Part shown: positions 40,147-47,836 of the stretch, one piece after another | Numbering within the stretch: position 1 is the first letter of the stretch | Layout: the number at the start of each line of letters is the position of its first letter | Assembly (NCBI GenBank): GCA_028866835.1 | Contig: JAGWHJ010000009.1 | Location: forward strand, 1-48,039 | DNA length: 48,039 nt | Source of the DNA: Microcaldota archaeon | Lineage (GTDB): Archaea; Micrarchaeota; Micrarchaeia; Micrarchaeales; CABMGC01 | Direction: 5' to 3' | The notes under the pieces: generated by a model | Told to the model about the DNA's origin: nothing | Database searches by the model: none | Seen by the model: only the letters and a program-made list of their open reading frames with translations | Translations under genes and position numbers: made by a program

Positions 40147-41315
40147 TGTATGTGCGCGAAGTTGCTGTTATAGGTGTGGGGCTCTCCAGGTTCGGGGAGA
40201 GATGGGACGCAGGCCTCAAGGAGCTCATGGCTGAGGCTGGACTCCACGCTATAGAGGACGCAAAGATAACCAGCGATGACGTCGAAATGATATATGGCGG
40301 CACGATGGCCTCTGGCAGCTTCACGGGCCAGGAGCATGTCGCGGCTCTCATGTCCGACCAGCTGGGCTTCAAGAACGTGCCCGCTGTGAGGATCGAGAAC
40401 GCCTGCGCAAGCGGCGGCAGCGCACTGAGGCTCGGCTACATAGCCGTTGCAAGCGGGATACACGATATAGTGGTTGTAGGGGGCGTTGAGAAGATGACCG
40501 ATGTCACTTCATCGGAGGCTACCAGCGCGCTCGGAGGCGCCGGAGATCAGGAATGGGAGCTCTTCCAGGGCATAACCTTTCCCGGCCTTTACGCTATGAT
40601 GGCGAGGAGGCACATGCACGATTACGGCACAACGGAGGAACAGCTTGCAAGCGTCGCTGTCAAGAACCACGACAACGCATTCAAGAACAAGTACGCCCAG
40701 TTCCACAAGAAACTGACAATAGACGAGGTCATAAACTCAAAGATGGTTGCGGATCCGCTGAAGCTGCTTGATTGCTCCCCAATCTCGGATGGGGCAGCTG
40801 CACTTGTGCTTGCGCCGCTGGAGACTGCAAGGAAGTACAACGATACGCCGATAAAGATACTCGCAAGCGAGCAGGCCAGCGATACGCTGAGGCTCGCTGA
40901 AAGGGATTCGCTTACAGGAATAAAAGCGACTTCTATTGCTGCACAGAAGGCATACAAGCACGCTAAGGTCTCTGCAAATGACATAGACCTTGCGGAGGTC
41001 CACGACTGCTTCACTATAGCCGAGATAATGGCGATGGAGGACCTCGGCTTCTACAAGAAGGGCGAAGCCGGGAAGGCTGTTGCCGACGGGGAGACCACTC
41101 TCCAGAGCAAGCTCGCTATAAACACTAGCGGCGGTCTTAAGGGCTGCGGCCACCCCGTGGGCGCCACAGGTGTAAAGCAGGCGGTTGAAGTCGTCTGGCA
41201 ACTGCGAGGCCAGGCAGAGGGTAGGCAGGTAAAGGATGCCGAGATAGGCCTGACCCATAACGTGGGAGGCAGCGGCGCCACTGCTGTTGTGCACATATTC
41301 GGGAGATCCAACTGA
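40146..41315 (+). CDS. Acetoacetyl-CoA thiolase (SCP-x type)
   Basis: A 389-residue thiolase (acetyl-CoA C-acetyltransferase) that makes acetoacetyl-CoA. I choose ATG 40146, overlapping the HMG-CoA synthase stop, over the GTG one codon earlier. RIENACASGGSALRLGYIAV carries the nucleophilic Cys; EVHDCFTIAEIMAMEDLG the HDCF segment; GGLKGCGHPVGATGVKQ the second His/Cys pair. The SCP-x subfamily is usual for the archaeal thiolase/HMGS complex. The DUF35 gene begins eight bases downstream. Confidence 0.95.
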   Translation: MYVREVAVIGVGLSRFGERWDAGLKELMAEAGLHAIEDAKITSDDVEMIYGGTMASGSFTGQEHVAALMSDQLGFKNVPAVRIENACASGGSALRLGYIAVASGIHDIVVVGGVEKMTDVTSSEATSALGGAGDQEWELFQGITFPGLYAMMARRHMHDYGTTEEQLASVAVKNHDNAFKNKYAQFHKKLTIDEVINSKMVADPLKLLDCSPISDGAAALVLAPLETARKYNDTPIKILASEQASDTLRLAERDSLTGIKATSIAAQKAYKHAKVSANDIDLAEVHDCFTIAEIMAMEDLGFYKKGEAGKAVADGETTLQSKLAINTSGGLKGCGHPVGATGVKQAVEVVWQLRGQAEGRQVKDAEIGLTHNVGGSGATAVVHIFGRSN

Positions 41316-41322
41316 TGATTTT

Positions 41323-41718
41323 ATGGAAAAACCATCTGCATCTTTGTGGAGGAAGATAAAGGCAAGGTATAACCTCATAGGCAATGAGTGCAAGAACTGC
41401 GGGACCAGGTACTTCCCCCCACGGATAGTATGCAGGAAATGCGGCAGAAAGTCAAAGATGAGCGATTTCAAGTTCAATGGGGACGGAGAGATAGTGTCCT
41501 TCACGAAGATAAGCGTACCACCGGACACCTTCAAGGACGAGGCTCCATACTTCGTTGGCGTGGTGAAACTTGCTGAAGGGCCGCAGGTAGAGGGCCACAT
41601 AATCGACAATGGGGGCAAGATAGCCATAGGCACCAAAGTGAGGGCCGCATTCAGGAAGATGTACGTGGACGGTGACGAAGGTCTAATCTACTACCATTAT
41701 AAATTCGAGCCAGTGTAA
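41323..41718 (+). CDS. DUF35 zinc-ribbon/OB-fold protein of the thiolase-HMGS complex
   Basis: A 131-residue protein. The track start at 41287 lies inside the thiolase gene; ATG 41323 gives MEKPSASLWRKIKARYNLIG, the typical DUF35 opening helix. The zinc ribbon is CKNCGTRYFPPRIVCRKCG (two CxxC), followed by an OB-fold (VSFTKISVPPDTFKDEAPYF). In archaeal and related complexes this protein bridges thiolase and HMG-CoA synthase and lines the shared CoA channel, so it is structural, not catalytic. It ends seven bases before the convergent Nudix gene. Confidence 0.92.
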   Translation: MEKPSASLWRKIKARYNLIGNECKNCGTRYFPPRIVCRKCGRKSKMSDFKFNGDGEIVSFTKISVPPDTFKDEAPYFVGVVKLAEGPQVEGHIIDNGGKIAIGTKVRAAFRKMYVDGDEGLIYYHYKFEPV

Positions 41719-41725
41719 CGGACAA

Positions 41726-42199
41726 TTACCCGTTCCTAAGCTTTATTATGCAGCGCTTTACCTTTTTGTTGCCCTTCCCGTAATAGAAATGGGCGTCGAA
41801 CTTCCTTCCGTCAAGCATCATCGGCATCCATACCTTGTCGTCATCCCACATCTTTTCGTACGGCAGACCGTTTGTCTTGAACCACATCACCTTGCCTTCT
41901 TCGGTGGACCTAAGCTTACCGCTGAACTTCCTCGTTGAGAAAAGATAGCCTAGGACAGCAAGTTTTTTCGACCCGCCCATATGGAAACGGAGCCTGCCGT
42001 GGAAGAACGGGTCTCTCATCTCCAGTCCCGTCTCCTCAAAGACCTCCCTTATTGCGCATTGCTTGGGCGTTTCGCCAGGATCTAGCTTCCCTCCAGGGCC
42101 ATTCCACTTGCCCTTGCTTATGCCCCTGGTTGCCAGCTTCAGCACGAGTCTGTCGCCGCTGATTATGTGGCACAATGTGGCTCTAAGCACCAAGTCCAT
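41726..42199 (-). CDS. Nudix hydrolase (MutT/MTH1-like)
   Basis: A 157-residue Nudix protein with GGKLDPGETPKQCAIREVFE continuing ETGLE, a full Nudix box. The preceding KLATRGISKGKWNGPGGK and the WFKTNGLPYEKMWDDDKVWM segment closely resemble MTH1/MutT-type 8-oxo-dGTP diphosphatases, where W-x-D-D contacts the base. A nucleotide-pool sanitising role is likely but not proven. Its start overlaps the end of sua5 by 17 bases, so it is the last gene of a channel-sua5-Nudix operon. Confidence 0.9.
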   Translation of the reverse strand: MDLVLRATLCHIISGDRLVLKLATRGISKGKWNGPGGKLDPGETPKQCAIREVFEETGLEMRDPFFHGRLRFHMGGSKKLAVLGYLFSTRKFSGKLRSTEEGKVMWFKTNGLPYEKMWDDDKVWMPMMLDGRKFDAHFYYGKGNKKVKRCIIKLRNG

Positions 42200-43238
42200 C
42201 CAACCTCAACAACATTCTCAATCCTTTTGCATCTGAAAAGTATTTATTCGAGCACGCCTTCCTTATCCTGTTCATTATCGCGAGCCCGACGCCCTCTTCC
42301 TCAAAGCCCTCTATTATCGCAAAATCAAGCCCCTTTGAATCCAAAGCAATCAATGCGCTGAATAGATTGTGTGCTATCTCTTCCTTTCTGCTTGCCTTTC
42401 CAAGCCTTATGACGCTTTCTGCACATCCATTCATGATTTTGCAAGATCCATCGGATCCTATGAAAGCAAATCTCTGCTTTATGCCGTTTGTTATTTCATG
42501 CAGCTTATCGATTTTTCCGGTGAATAGGAAGAGCGGTGTGTCCGGTGAATAATGCCTGTATTTCATCCCAGGGCTTATTGCAGTAGGAGCCGTTCTCGTG
42601 CCTCTGGCTATCACAGTTATCTTGGGTCTTCTGCCAAATGCCGACGTTATCTTCTCAGCAGAGAATGCGCCAGGCCTCAACAGGGCAAATGTGCGCAGGT
42701 CTAATATGGTGGATTCTATGCCGTTCTTTGCCGGCCCTGCGTCAAGTACGATATCTACTTTGCCATCAAAATACTTCATTGCGTGCGCTGCAGTTGTAGA
42801 GGAAGGTTTTTTTGATATGTTTGCGCTCGGCGCCGCTATCGGAGTGCCGCTCGCTTTTATCAGTGCTAGGGCCACTTTATTGTCAGGCATCCTTATGGCG
42901 AGCTCCTTTCTGCCGCGAAGATCTCTTGCCTTGACCACAAAAGAGATTGGGCCGGGCCACAGTTTTCTTACTATCTTCCGATATCTCTCCGGGAATACGC
43001 CAAGCCTTGATGCCATCTCCATGTCAGAAACGTGTATCATCAATGGATTGTCGGAGGGCCTGCCCTTTACCTTGTATATCTTTTTGACCGCCTTCTCATT
43101 CAGCGCATCCGCGCCTATGCCATAGACCGTCTCTGTGGGAAATACGACCAGGCCTCCCCTCTTTATGACTTCTGCCGCAATGAGTATCCTTTTCCTTTCT
43201 GGCCTGCCTGGATTTATCTTTAGCAGTTTAGTGCGCAT
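42183..43238 (-). CDS. sua5: Threonylcarbamoyl-AMP synthase Sua5
   Basis: Makes threonylcarbamoyl-AMP from threonine, bicarbonate and ATP, the substrate used by Kae1/KEOPS for t6A37. VVFPTETVYGIGADALNEKA, IYKVKGRPSDNPLMIHVSD and GTPIAAPSANISKKPSSTTA are YrdC-domain signatures; STILDLRTFALLRPGAFS ends that domain. Residues about 240-351 are the extra Rossmann-like Sua5 C-terminal domain, joined by a linker with PGMKYRHYSP. The track's TTG 43253 is replaced by ATG 43238 (MRTKLLKINPG), leaving 351 residues. It follows the K+ channel gene by 15 bases. Confidence 0.95.
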   Translation of the reverse strand: MRTKLLKINPGRPERKRILIAAEVIKRGGLVVFPTETVYGIGADALNEKAVKKIYKVKGRPSDNPLMIHVSDMEMASRLGVFPERYRKIVRKLWPGPISFVVKARDLRGRKELAIRMPDNKVALALIKASGTPIAAPSANISKKPSSTTAAHAMKYFDGKVDIVLDAGPAKNGIESTILDLRTFALLRPGAFSAEKITSAFGRRPKITVIARGTRTAPTAISPGMKYRHYSPDTPLFLFTGKIDKLHEITNGIKQRFAFIGSDGSCKIMNGCAESVIRLGKASRKEEIAHNLFSALIALDSKGLDFAIIEGFEEEGVGLAIMNRIRKACSNKYFSDAKGLRMLLRLDGLGA

Positions 43239-43253
43239 TCGATACCACGGCAA

Positions 43254-44009
43254 TCATCCGAATAGGTTCTCGGCTACGGCATTTGCTGCTATCTCTGCCG
43301 GGTTCACTATTATTGCCTTGCCCTTCGATATATGCTGCATGTGTTTGGCGGCTTCCATTGTGGGGGAAACTACTATTATCTTTGCCTTTGGCGCCATCTC
43401 CATGGCCACTATAAGGGCGTACACCGTTTTGGAATTGTCACGGAGGTCTATGACTATAGCGCGTGCCTTCTCCACCCCGAAATTCCGCATCTCTTTCTCC
43501 GATGTGTAATCACCAGCAAAAGCACGCAGCCCATCGCTCCTCAAGTCGTCGACGTAATCCTTCACCGAACTGATTATAAGGTATCGCTGATTTTCCTCTT
43601 TTAACTTGCGCGCAAGATATTGGTTGGTAATGTTTGTACCTATCAATACGGTGTGCTTGTTCAAAACTCCCTTCTCGAGTAAAGGCACCCTTGTTCTCAA
43701 ATTTTCCACTCTTCTACTCACGAACTCACCAGATAATGTAACAACAGCACCAAGGAAGACGCCTATCCCGATAACTATCAGCGAAATTGCAAACAGCCTG
43801 GCCTCAGTAGTTACAGGGTAGATGTCTCCGTATCCTACAGTTGAAATCGTTGCAACAGTGAAATACAATGCCTCTGTGGGGTTAACTATCGGCTCATTGA
43901 ATCCGCCATGGCTGCCTAGTATATACGTGCCAGTAACTCCATACGAAAGTACTAGTACCAAAGCAGTAAAATAAGCTAAGGTTTCGGTCTTGAGGCTCAT
44001 TTTATTCAA
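43254..44009 (-). CDS. Potassium channel with RCK (TrkA-N) domain
   Basis: A 251-residue two-TM ion channel. TM1 is about residues 10-32, the pore helix and filter are TVATISTVGYGDIYPV (canonical TVGYGD), and TM2 is LFAISLIVIGIGVFLGAVVT. A cytoplasmic RCK domain begins at VLIGTNITNQYLARKLKEEN; its nucleotide-binding loop (GTNITN) is degenerate compared with GxGxxG. Such tetrameric channels conduct K+ and gate by ligand binding to RCK. It starts an operon with sua5. Its ATG at 44009 (or 44000, MSLKTETLAYF) follows an AT-rich upstream region. Confidence 0.92.
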   Translation of the reverse strand: MNKMSLKTETLAYFTALVLVLSYGVTGTYILGSHGGFNEPIVNPTEALYFTVATISTVGYGDIYPVTTEARLFAISLIVIGIGVFLGAVVTLSGEFVSRRVENLRTRVPLLEKGVLNKHTVLIGTNITNQYLARKLKEENQRYLIISSVKDYVDDLRSDGLRAFAGDYTSEKEMRNFGVEKARAIVIDLRDNSKTVYALIVAMEMAPKAKIIVVSPTMEAAKHMQHISKGKAIIVNPAEIAANAVAENLFG

Positions 44010-44049
44010 GTGCTATATCGACTTAAAACTATATAAAGAATTGCAATCC

Positions 44050-44964
44050 TCAGCGCCTTTTGCGGCGGACCTTCTCCCTAAACCTCATGACTGGGGACCA
44101 GAACGAAGCCGTGTATTTAGTAAATTTGTTCAAGCGCTCGGTTACAGGGCGTTCAGAAAGGTCCCCTAAAAAACCGTTTATCCTATCAATCTCCGCGGCG
44201 GTGAGCTTTATCTCCGATGCTCCTGCGTTCTCCCGCATATGCTCTACATTTGCCGCCTTTGGTATCGTAACCACGTCAGCCTTCGATATCACCCACGCAA
44301 GCGCGACTTGCGCCGCGCTCTTCCTGCGTTTTTTCCCTATCTCCAGTAGCACCTGCAGGAGACCATTGTTTCTAGGCTCGAAAAGAAGGCCTCGCGCCAA
44401 CGGGCTGTACGCAATGACTGTCATCTTGTTCTTCCTGCAGTAGCCGAGGACCTCATCCTCTATGTCCCTGACAAGCAGGCTGTACTCCAGCTGGTTTGAG
44501 ACTATTTCATGCGTCTTGAGCGCTGCCATCGCGTCCTCCATCTCTTCCACAGAGAAATTGCTGATCCCGATGTGCCTTATCTTCCCCTCTTCTACAAGCT
44601 CCTCCATGGCTTTCATCGTCTCTGCTATAGGTATCCTGCTGTTGGGCCAGTGAAGCTGGTATAAGTCAATGCGCTTGACGCCAAGCTCCTTCAAGCTCCT
44701 TCCGCATGCATTTTTCACGTCCTTGTAATGGAAATGGTCCGGAGAGACCTTCGTTGCAATGAATATGCCCTTCTCGCCGTGTACAGCCTCGCCCACCATG
44801 TCTTCAGTTCCGTACATCTCGGCAGTATCCACAAACTTCATTCCGAGCCCGAATCCCTCCTTTATCGCAGGCACAACATCGGCGTTTGCCGTCCTCAGCT
44901 TCCATGTGCCTATGCCTATTGCCGGTATCTTCTCCCCAGTGCTGCCAAGCTCTTTGTATTGCAT
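44050..44964 (-). CDS. Aldo/keto reductase
   Basis: A TIM-barrel NADP-dependent reductase of 304 residues. The AKR tetrad is visible: FVDTAEMYG (Asp, Tyr), IFIATKVS (Lys) and LYQLHWPN (His). IRHIGISNFSVEEMEDAM, QLEYSLL and VIAYSPLARGLL are family landmarks, and the C-terminal VVTIPKAANVEHMRENAGAS binds the cofactor. Substrate is unknown; members reduce aldehydes and sugars. It is divergently transcribed from an alpha/beta hydrolase; the 60-base gap has TATA-like ctatattaag usable in both directions. Confidence 0.92.
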   Translation of the reverse strand: MQYKELGSTGEKIPAIGIGTWKLRTANADVVPAIKEGFGLGMKFVDTAEMYGTEDMVGEAVHGEKGIFIATKVSPDHFHYKDVKNACGRSLKELGVKRIDLYQLHWPNSRIPIAETMKAMEELVEEGKIRHIGISNFSVEEMEDAMAALKTHEIVSNQLEYSLLVRDIEDEVLGYCRKNKMTVIAYSPLARGLLFEPRNNGLLQVLLEIGKKRRKSAAQVALAWVISKADVVTIPKAANVEHMRENAGASEIKLTAAEIDRINGFLGDLSERPVTERLNKFTKYTASFWSPVMRFREKVRRKRR

Positions 44965-44984
44965 GATTGAATTGCCAAATTAAT

Positions 44985-44994
44985 CTATATTAAG
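44985..44994. promoter_or_regulatory. TATA-like element between divergent aldo/keto reductase and hydrolase genes
   Basis: Ctatattaag lies 31-40 bases before the hydrolase ATG at 45025. Its complement, cttaatatag, lies about 21-30 bases before the aldo/keto reductase ATG at 44964. One AT core may serve both directions. The hydrolase start also has gagagga a few bases upstream. Confidence 0.45.
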
Positions 44995-45024
44995 TCATCC
45001 CGCACCCCTTACTTAAGAGAGGAC

Positions 45025-45756
45025 ATGGATTACGAAAAGGACTTTTCAGATGGCTATTTCACGCACAGCGTTGGGAAGCTGCATTTCAGGCACCATGCCG
45101 GCAATGGCAAGGCGATAGTATTTGTCCATGGCTTGGGGGGAAATGCAAGGACCTGGAGGAAACTCTGCACACATCTCGATGGCAATCTGGATCTCTATCT
45201 GATAGACCTCTTAGGCCATGGCAAATCCGATGCTCCGGATGTTGATTATACTGTGAAACTGAACACGGAGATAGTAAACGGGATGATAAAAAGCTGGGGC
45301 CTGTCAAGATGCCTGATATTCGGGCACTCCTATGGCGGATGGATTGCTGCAAGATGCGCGATGTCAAACCGTGCCGTAAAGGCACTGGTGCTTGAGGATT
45401 CCGCTGGACTAGAGGAGTTTGCGTCTGACCGGAGCGACGCAAACCCGGAGTACAGGGAAGAACAGATTCGGCGCGCCATAGAGATAAACCCCCGCCCCCA
45501 TGTGCTCAAGAGCATGGTCCACTCGGACAATGCCGCGTATTTCCTAAATGAGGCAAACCTGGCCGAACTCGCCGTACCATCAATGATAATCTGGGGCAGC
45601 AAGGACGAGATAGTTGACATAAGATACGCGAAGGTCTTCAAGCGCTACATCAGGGATAGCAGGCTTGAGGTTCTCCATGGATCCGGCCATGTGCCGCATT
45701 ACACCGATCCGGAAAAGGTGGCAGAGCTCCTCGGCGATTTCATGAGATCCTTATGA
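45025..45756 (+). CDS. Alpha/beta hydrolase
   Basis: A 243-residue alpha/beta-hydrolase-fold protein. IVFVHGLGGNARTWRKLC is the oxyanion-hole strand, IFGHSYGGWIAARCAM the nucleophile elbow (Ser), IIWGSKDEIVDIRYA the Asp and LHGSGHVPHYTDPEKV the His. The triad is complete, so it is an active esterase, lipase or peptidase-like enzyme; the substrate is unknown. ATG 45025 follows a clear ribosome-binding sequence. It ends next to the stop of the convergent methyltransferase gene, with no gap. Confidence 0.9.
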   Translation: MDYEKDFSDGYFTHSVGKLHFRHHAGNGKAIVFVHGLGGNARTWRKLCTHLDGNLDLYLIDLLGHGKSDAPDVDYTVKLNTEIVNGMIKSWGLSRCLIFGHSYGGWIAARCAMSNRAVKALVLEDSAGLEEFASDRSDANPEYREEQIRRAIEINPRPHVLKSMVHSDNAAYFLNEANLAELAVPSMIIWGSKDEIVDIRYAKVFKRYIRDSRLEVLHGSGHVPHYTDPEKVAELLGDFMRSL

Positions 45757-46431
45757 TCATGGCATCATCGCGTTTATGCATATGAATCCATATGTGCCTG
45801 TGTTCTCATAATGCCTAGTGCCTATGAGCTCCTGCTTCTCCACCTGCCTTACGGCATTATAGTTGCTCAGCATGTAGTACTCAGTGTTCTTTATCTGGAA
45901 GGTGCTTAGCAGCACGTCAAGAGCCTTGTCGTCATAAACCCGCTCATAAGGCCTCCCGTCCTTTGTTATCAGGTCAGAAATCCCGTACTTTGAGGCAAAA
46001 AGCAGCTGGCCGCCAGGATTTATTATCTCCTTCACCTTTGTCATGGCCTTGACATCCGCCTGTTTGTCCAGCGGCTCATCCCTCTTGTAGTACTGCAGCC
46101 CGAAATGCTCCACGGCATTCATGACTATTATCACATCAAACCTATCCTTTCCGAAATCATGCGCGCCGAAATCGTCCTTTATTAACTTGAGGTTGTTGTG
46201 TGAAAAGCCGTAGTCGAGGTAATCAATGCCATAAACGTTGTACTTGAGCGCTGCCAGCTGGAGCGCCAGCAGGCTTTCCGAGCACCCTATCTCGAGCACC
46301 TTTGCGGGAGGCTGCCGTATGTATCTGAAGACGAACGGTATCTGCAGCAGCTTTTCATCCATCCTGCCTTCCGCGAAGCCGAGGCTAGGCTTGCCGTTGC
46401 CATTCTTGGTCAAGGAATCCAATAGACCCAT
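45757..46431 (-). CDS. Class I SAM-dependent methyltransferase
   Basis: A methyltransferase-fold protein. VLEIGCSESLLALQLAALKY is motif I, VYGIDYLDYGFSHNNLKLI motif II and DVIIVMNAVEHFGLQYY motif III. The C-terminal part (KVKEIINPGGQLLFASKYGI) is the usual final strand set. The track starts at TTG 46473; the minus-strand TATA-like tttataact near 46463-46471 implies that transcription begins about 46440, so ATG 46431 (MGLLDSLTKNG) is chosen, for 224 residues. The substrate is unknown. Several methyltransferases with this DY-type sequence act on sugars, but nothing here fixes that. Confidence 0.85.
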   Translation of the reverse strand: MGLLDSLTKNGNGKPSLGFAEGRMDEKLLQIPFVFRYIRQPPAKVLEIGCSESLLALQLAALKYNVYGIDYLDYGFSHNNLKLIKDDFGAHDFGKDRFDVIIVMNAVEHFGLQYYKRDEPLDKQADVKAMTKVKEIINPGGQLLFASKYGISDLITKDGRPYERVYDDKALDVLLSTFQIKNTEYYMLSNYNAVRQVEKQELIGTRHYENTGTYGFICINAMMP

Positions 46432-46510
46432 AGGATCACTTAAGCCGTATTGATATAACCAAGTTATAAACAAATAGAATTATAAAAACTGCTTTATGCG
46501 GCCTGAACAC

Positions 46511-47230
46511 TTATTTTCCTGCCCTTCTGTGCGGCCCGTAAAGCCCAAGCTTGCTCGAAGATGCAATAAAGCCGCCGTTTTCGGCAATTTTTACCGTCTC
46601 AAAGGCATCTGCTCTGTTGATCGGCCTTCCATCATCGGTCTCTGCGCGGCTCAGCCACAAGTATTCGTACACGTCCAAAATGGGCATGTCGTAAGCCATG
46701 TGTATGTAGGCAACAACATCGAGCATGTTCAGGTAATCCATTTTAACCCCTCGGGCCGCCAGCGTTATCGGCACCGCCTCAGCATCGCAGCCTCCGCGCA
46801 GCGGCGCAATAAAACTCCCTCCCCTCGCCGCGTATTCAAAGAGGGCATTGTTATTATCAAGTTCTATCTCACTTGCAATGCGTACCGGCTGCAACTCGAT
46901 GGCCCTAAGTAAAGCCCTGCCACGCCCTGCCCTGGTGTGATCCACGAAAATACCCCTTACCATTATCGGAAGATTTGTTGCCTTGCCGTCAGCAGTTAGA
47001 ATGGCTGTTATATCATACCTGGGCAGGAGCCCGGATGCCCTTGCGATAAAGCCCCTGCAAATGCCTGCAGATTCCGACACCACCAGAAGATTAAGGCCCG
47101 CATGCAGGATGGATGCTATGTAATCCTCCATCTTGCCGCCTATCCCCCAGTCTTGCAACGGTGCCACAGATGCAGTTCTGCCTGTTTCAACGTCAAATCT
47201 GCTCCTGATTGCACCAAGAACGCCTTCCAT
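46511..47230 (-). CDS. Hypothetical protein, possible phosphoribosyltransferase-like fold
   Basis: A 239-residue protein that I do not confidently recognise. Residues 45-75 (GLNLLVVSESAGICRGFIAR) and about 90-115 (VRGIFVDHTRAGRGRALLRA) are spaced like the first strand-loop and the PRPP loop of type I phosphoribosyltransferases, where VVDDvxtTGxTL would be expected; VDHTRAGRGRAL would be a degenerate version. The C-terminal half (FIAPLRGGCDAEAVPITLAA; PILDVYEYLWLSRAETDDGR) shows no known motif. The fold suggestion is weak. Start ATG at 47230; it lies close to, but is not clearly co-transcribed with, the methyltransferase gene. Confidence 0.55.
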   Translation of the reverse strand: MEGVLGAIRSRFDVETGRTASVAPLQDWGIGGKMEDYIASILHAGLNLLVVSESAGICRGFIARASGLLPRYDITAILTADGKATNLPIMVRGIFVDHTRAGRGRALLRAIELQPVRIASEIELDNNNALFEYAARGGSFIAPLRGGCDAEAVPITLAARGVKMDYLNMLDVVAYIHMAYDMPILDVYEYLWLSRAETDDGRPINRADAFETVKIAENGGFIASSSKLGLYGPHRRAGK

Positions 47231-47400
47231 AATAGTAAATTATGTATACTAAAATATATAAACATATACTTATATACAATAATTGGCAAGCTTTTTATAT
47301 ATTAACTGCATATTACTATATGTAAAAGAATTTATCAGCATAAAACCTAGTATATGATTATAAAAGCTAATTGACAAGTGTAATCATGGGGGTACAAAAC

Positions 47401-47736
47401 ATGCCTAGAAAGGAAAAAGACAACGACGAAATATGGCTAATCAGGAAGATACTCAGCAAGCCGAACTATGCGGTTCTAAAGCTACTTATGGTAAAGTCGC
47501 CAAGGACAACAAGGGAACTATACACGATATTGGGCAAGCGCTTCACAAGGAAGACGCTGATAATAACGCTCAGGAACCTATCAATGAGCATGAACGTCCT
47601 TCAGCCAACGCACATAAGGACTGAGAGGGGCTACGATCTCGGATACAACATAAACCCCAAACTCAAGGAGGTCGTGAAGTCGGTAGAGAAGTTTGAAAGG
47701 ACGGTGGAGAATGTTACCGACATCAAGTCGCTCTGA
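47401..47736 (+). CDS. Small winged-helix transcription regulator
   Basis: A DNA-binding protein of 111 residues from ATG 47401, which follows gggggt by seven bases; the track's TTG 47371 and ATG 47386 are alternatives. The pattern ILSKPNYAVLKLLMVKSPRT, TRELYTILGKRFTRKTLIIT and LRNLSMSMNVLQPTHIRTER shows three helices and a wing, with many basic residues in the recognition helix. YNINPKLKEVVKSVEKFERT could be a dimerising helix. The 170-base AT-rich gap before it would be a suitable promoter or autoregulatory site. The target is unknown; the unknown gene at 46511 is divergent. Confidence 0.75.
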   Translation: MPRKEKDNDEIWLIRKILSKPNYAVLKLLMVKSPRTTRELYTILGKRFTRKTLIITLRNLSMSMNVLQPTHIRTERGYDLGYNINPKLKEVVKSVEKFERTVENVTDIKSL

Positions 47737-47793
47737 AAGCCCAGGAGCAGAATCCGGTTTATTTATACCCAGCCGTGCAAGGCCACTGCCATG

Positions 47794-47805
47794 AATATAA
47801 ATATG
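47794..47805 (+). promoter_or_regulatory. TATA box for the right-edge oxidoreductase gene
   Basis: Tgaatataaata near 47793-47805 lies about 32-43 bases before the ATG at 47837, the archaeal TATA position. The leader would be about 10 bases. Confidence 0.5.
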
Positions 47806-47836
47806 CATGTGCATTCACTTCTTTTAGGCGCAATGC

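Noticed and set aside
40737-41636. A 299-residue minus-strand ORF across the thiolase and DUF35 genes
   Set aside because: The plus-strand genes have complete motifs and operon spacing; the minus-strand product has no recognisable domain.
47231-47400. AT-rich 170-base gap as a replication origin or CRISPR leader
   Set aside because: It contains AT-rich promoter-like sequence but no repeated origin boxes or repeat-spacer pattern, and no origin-binding gene lies beside it.
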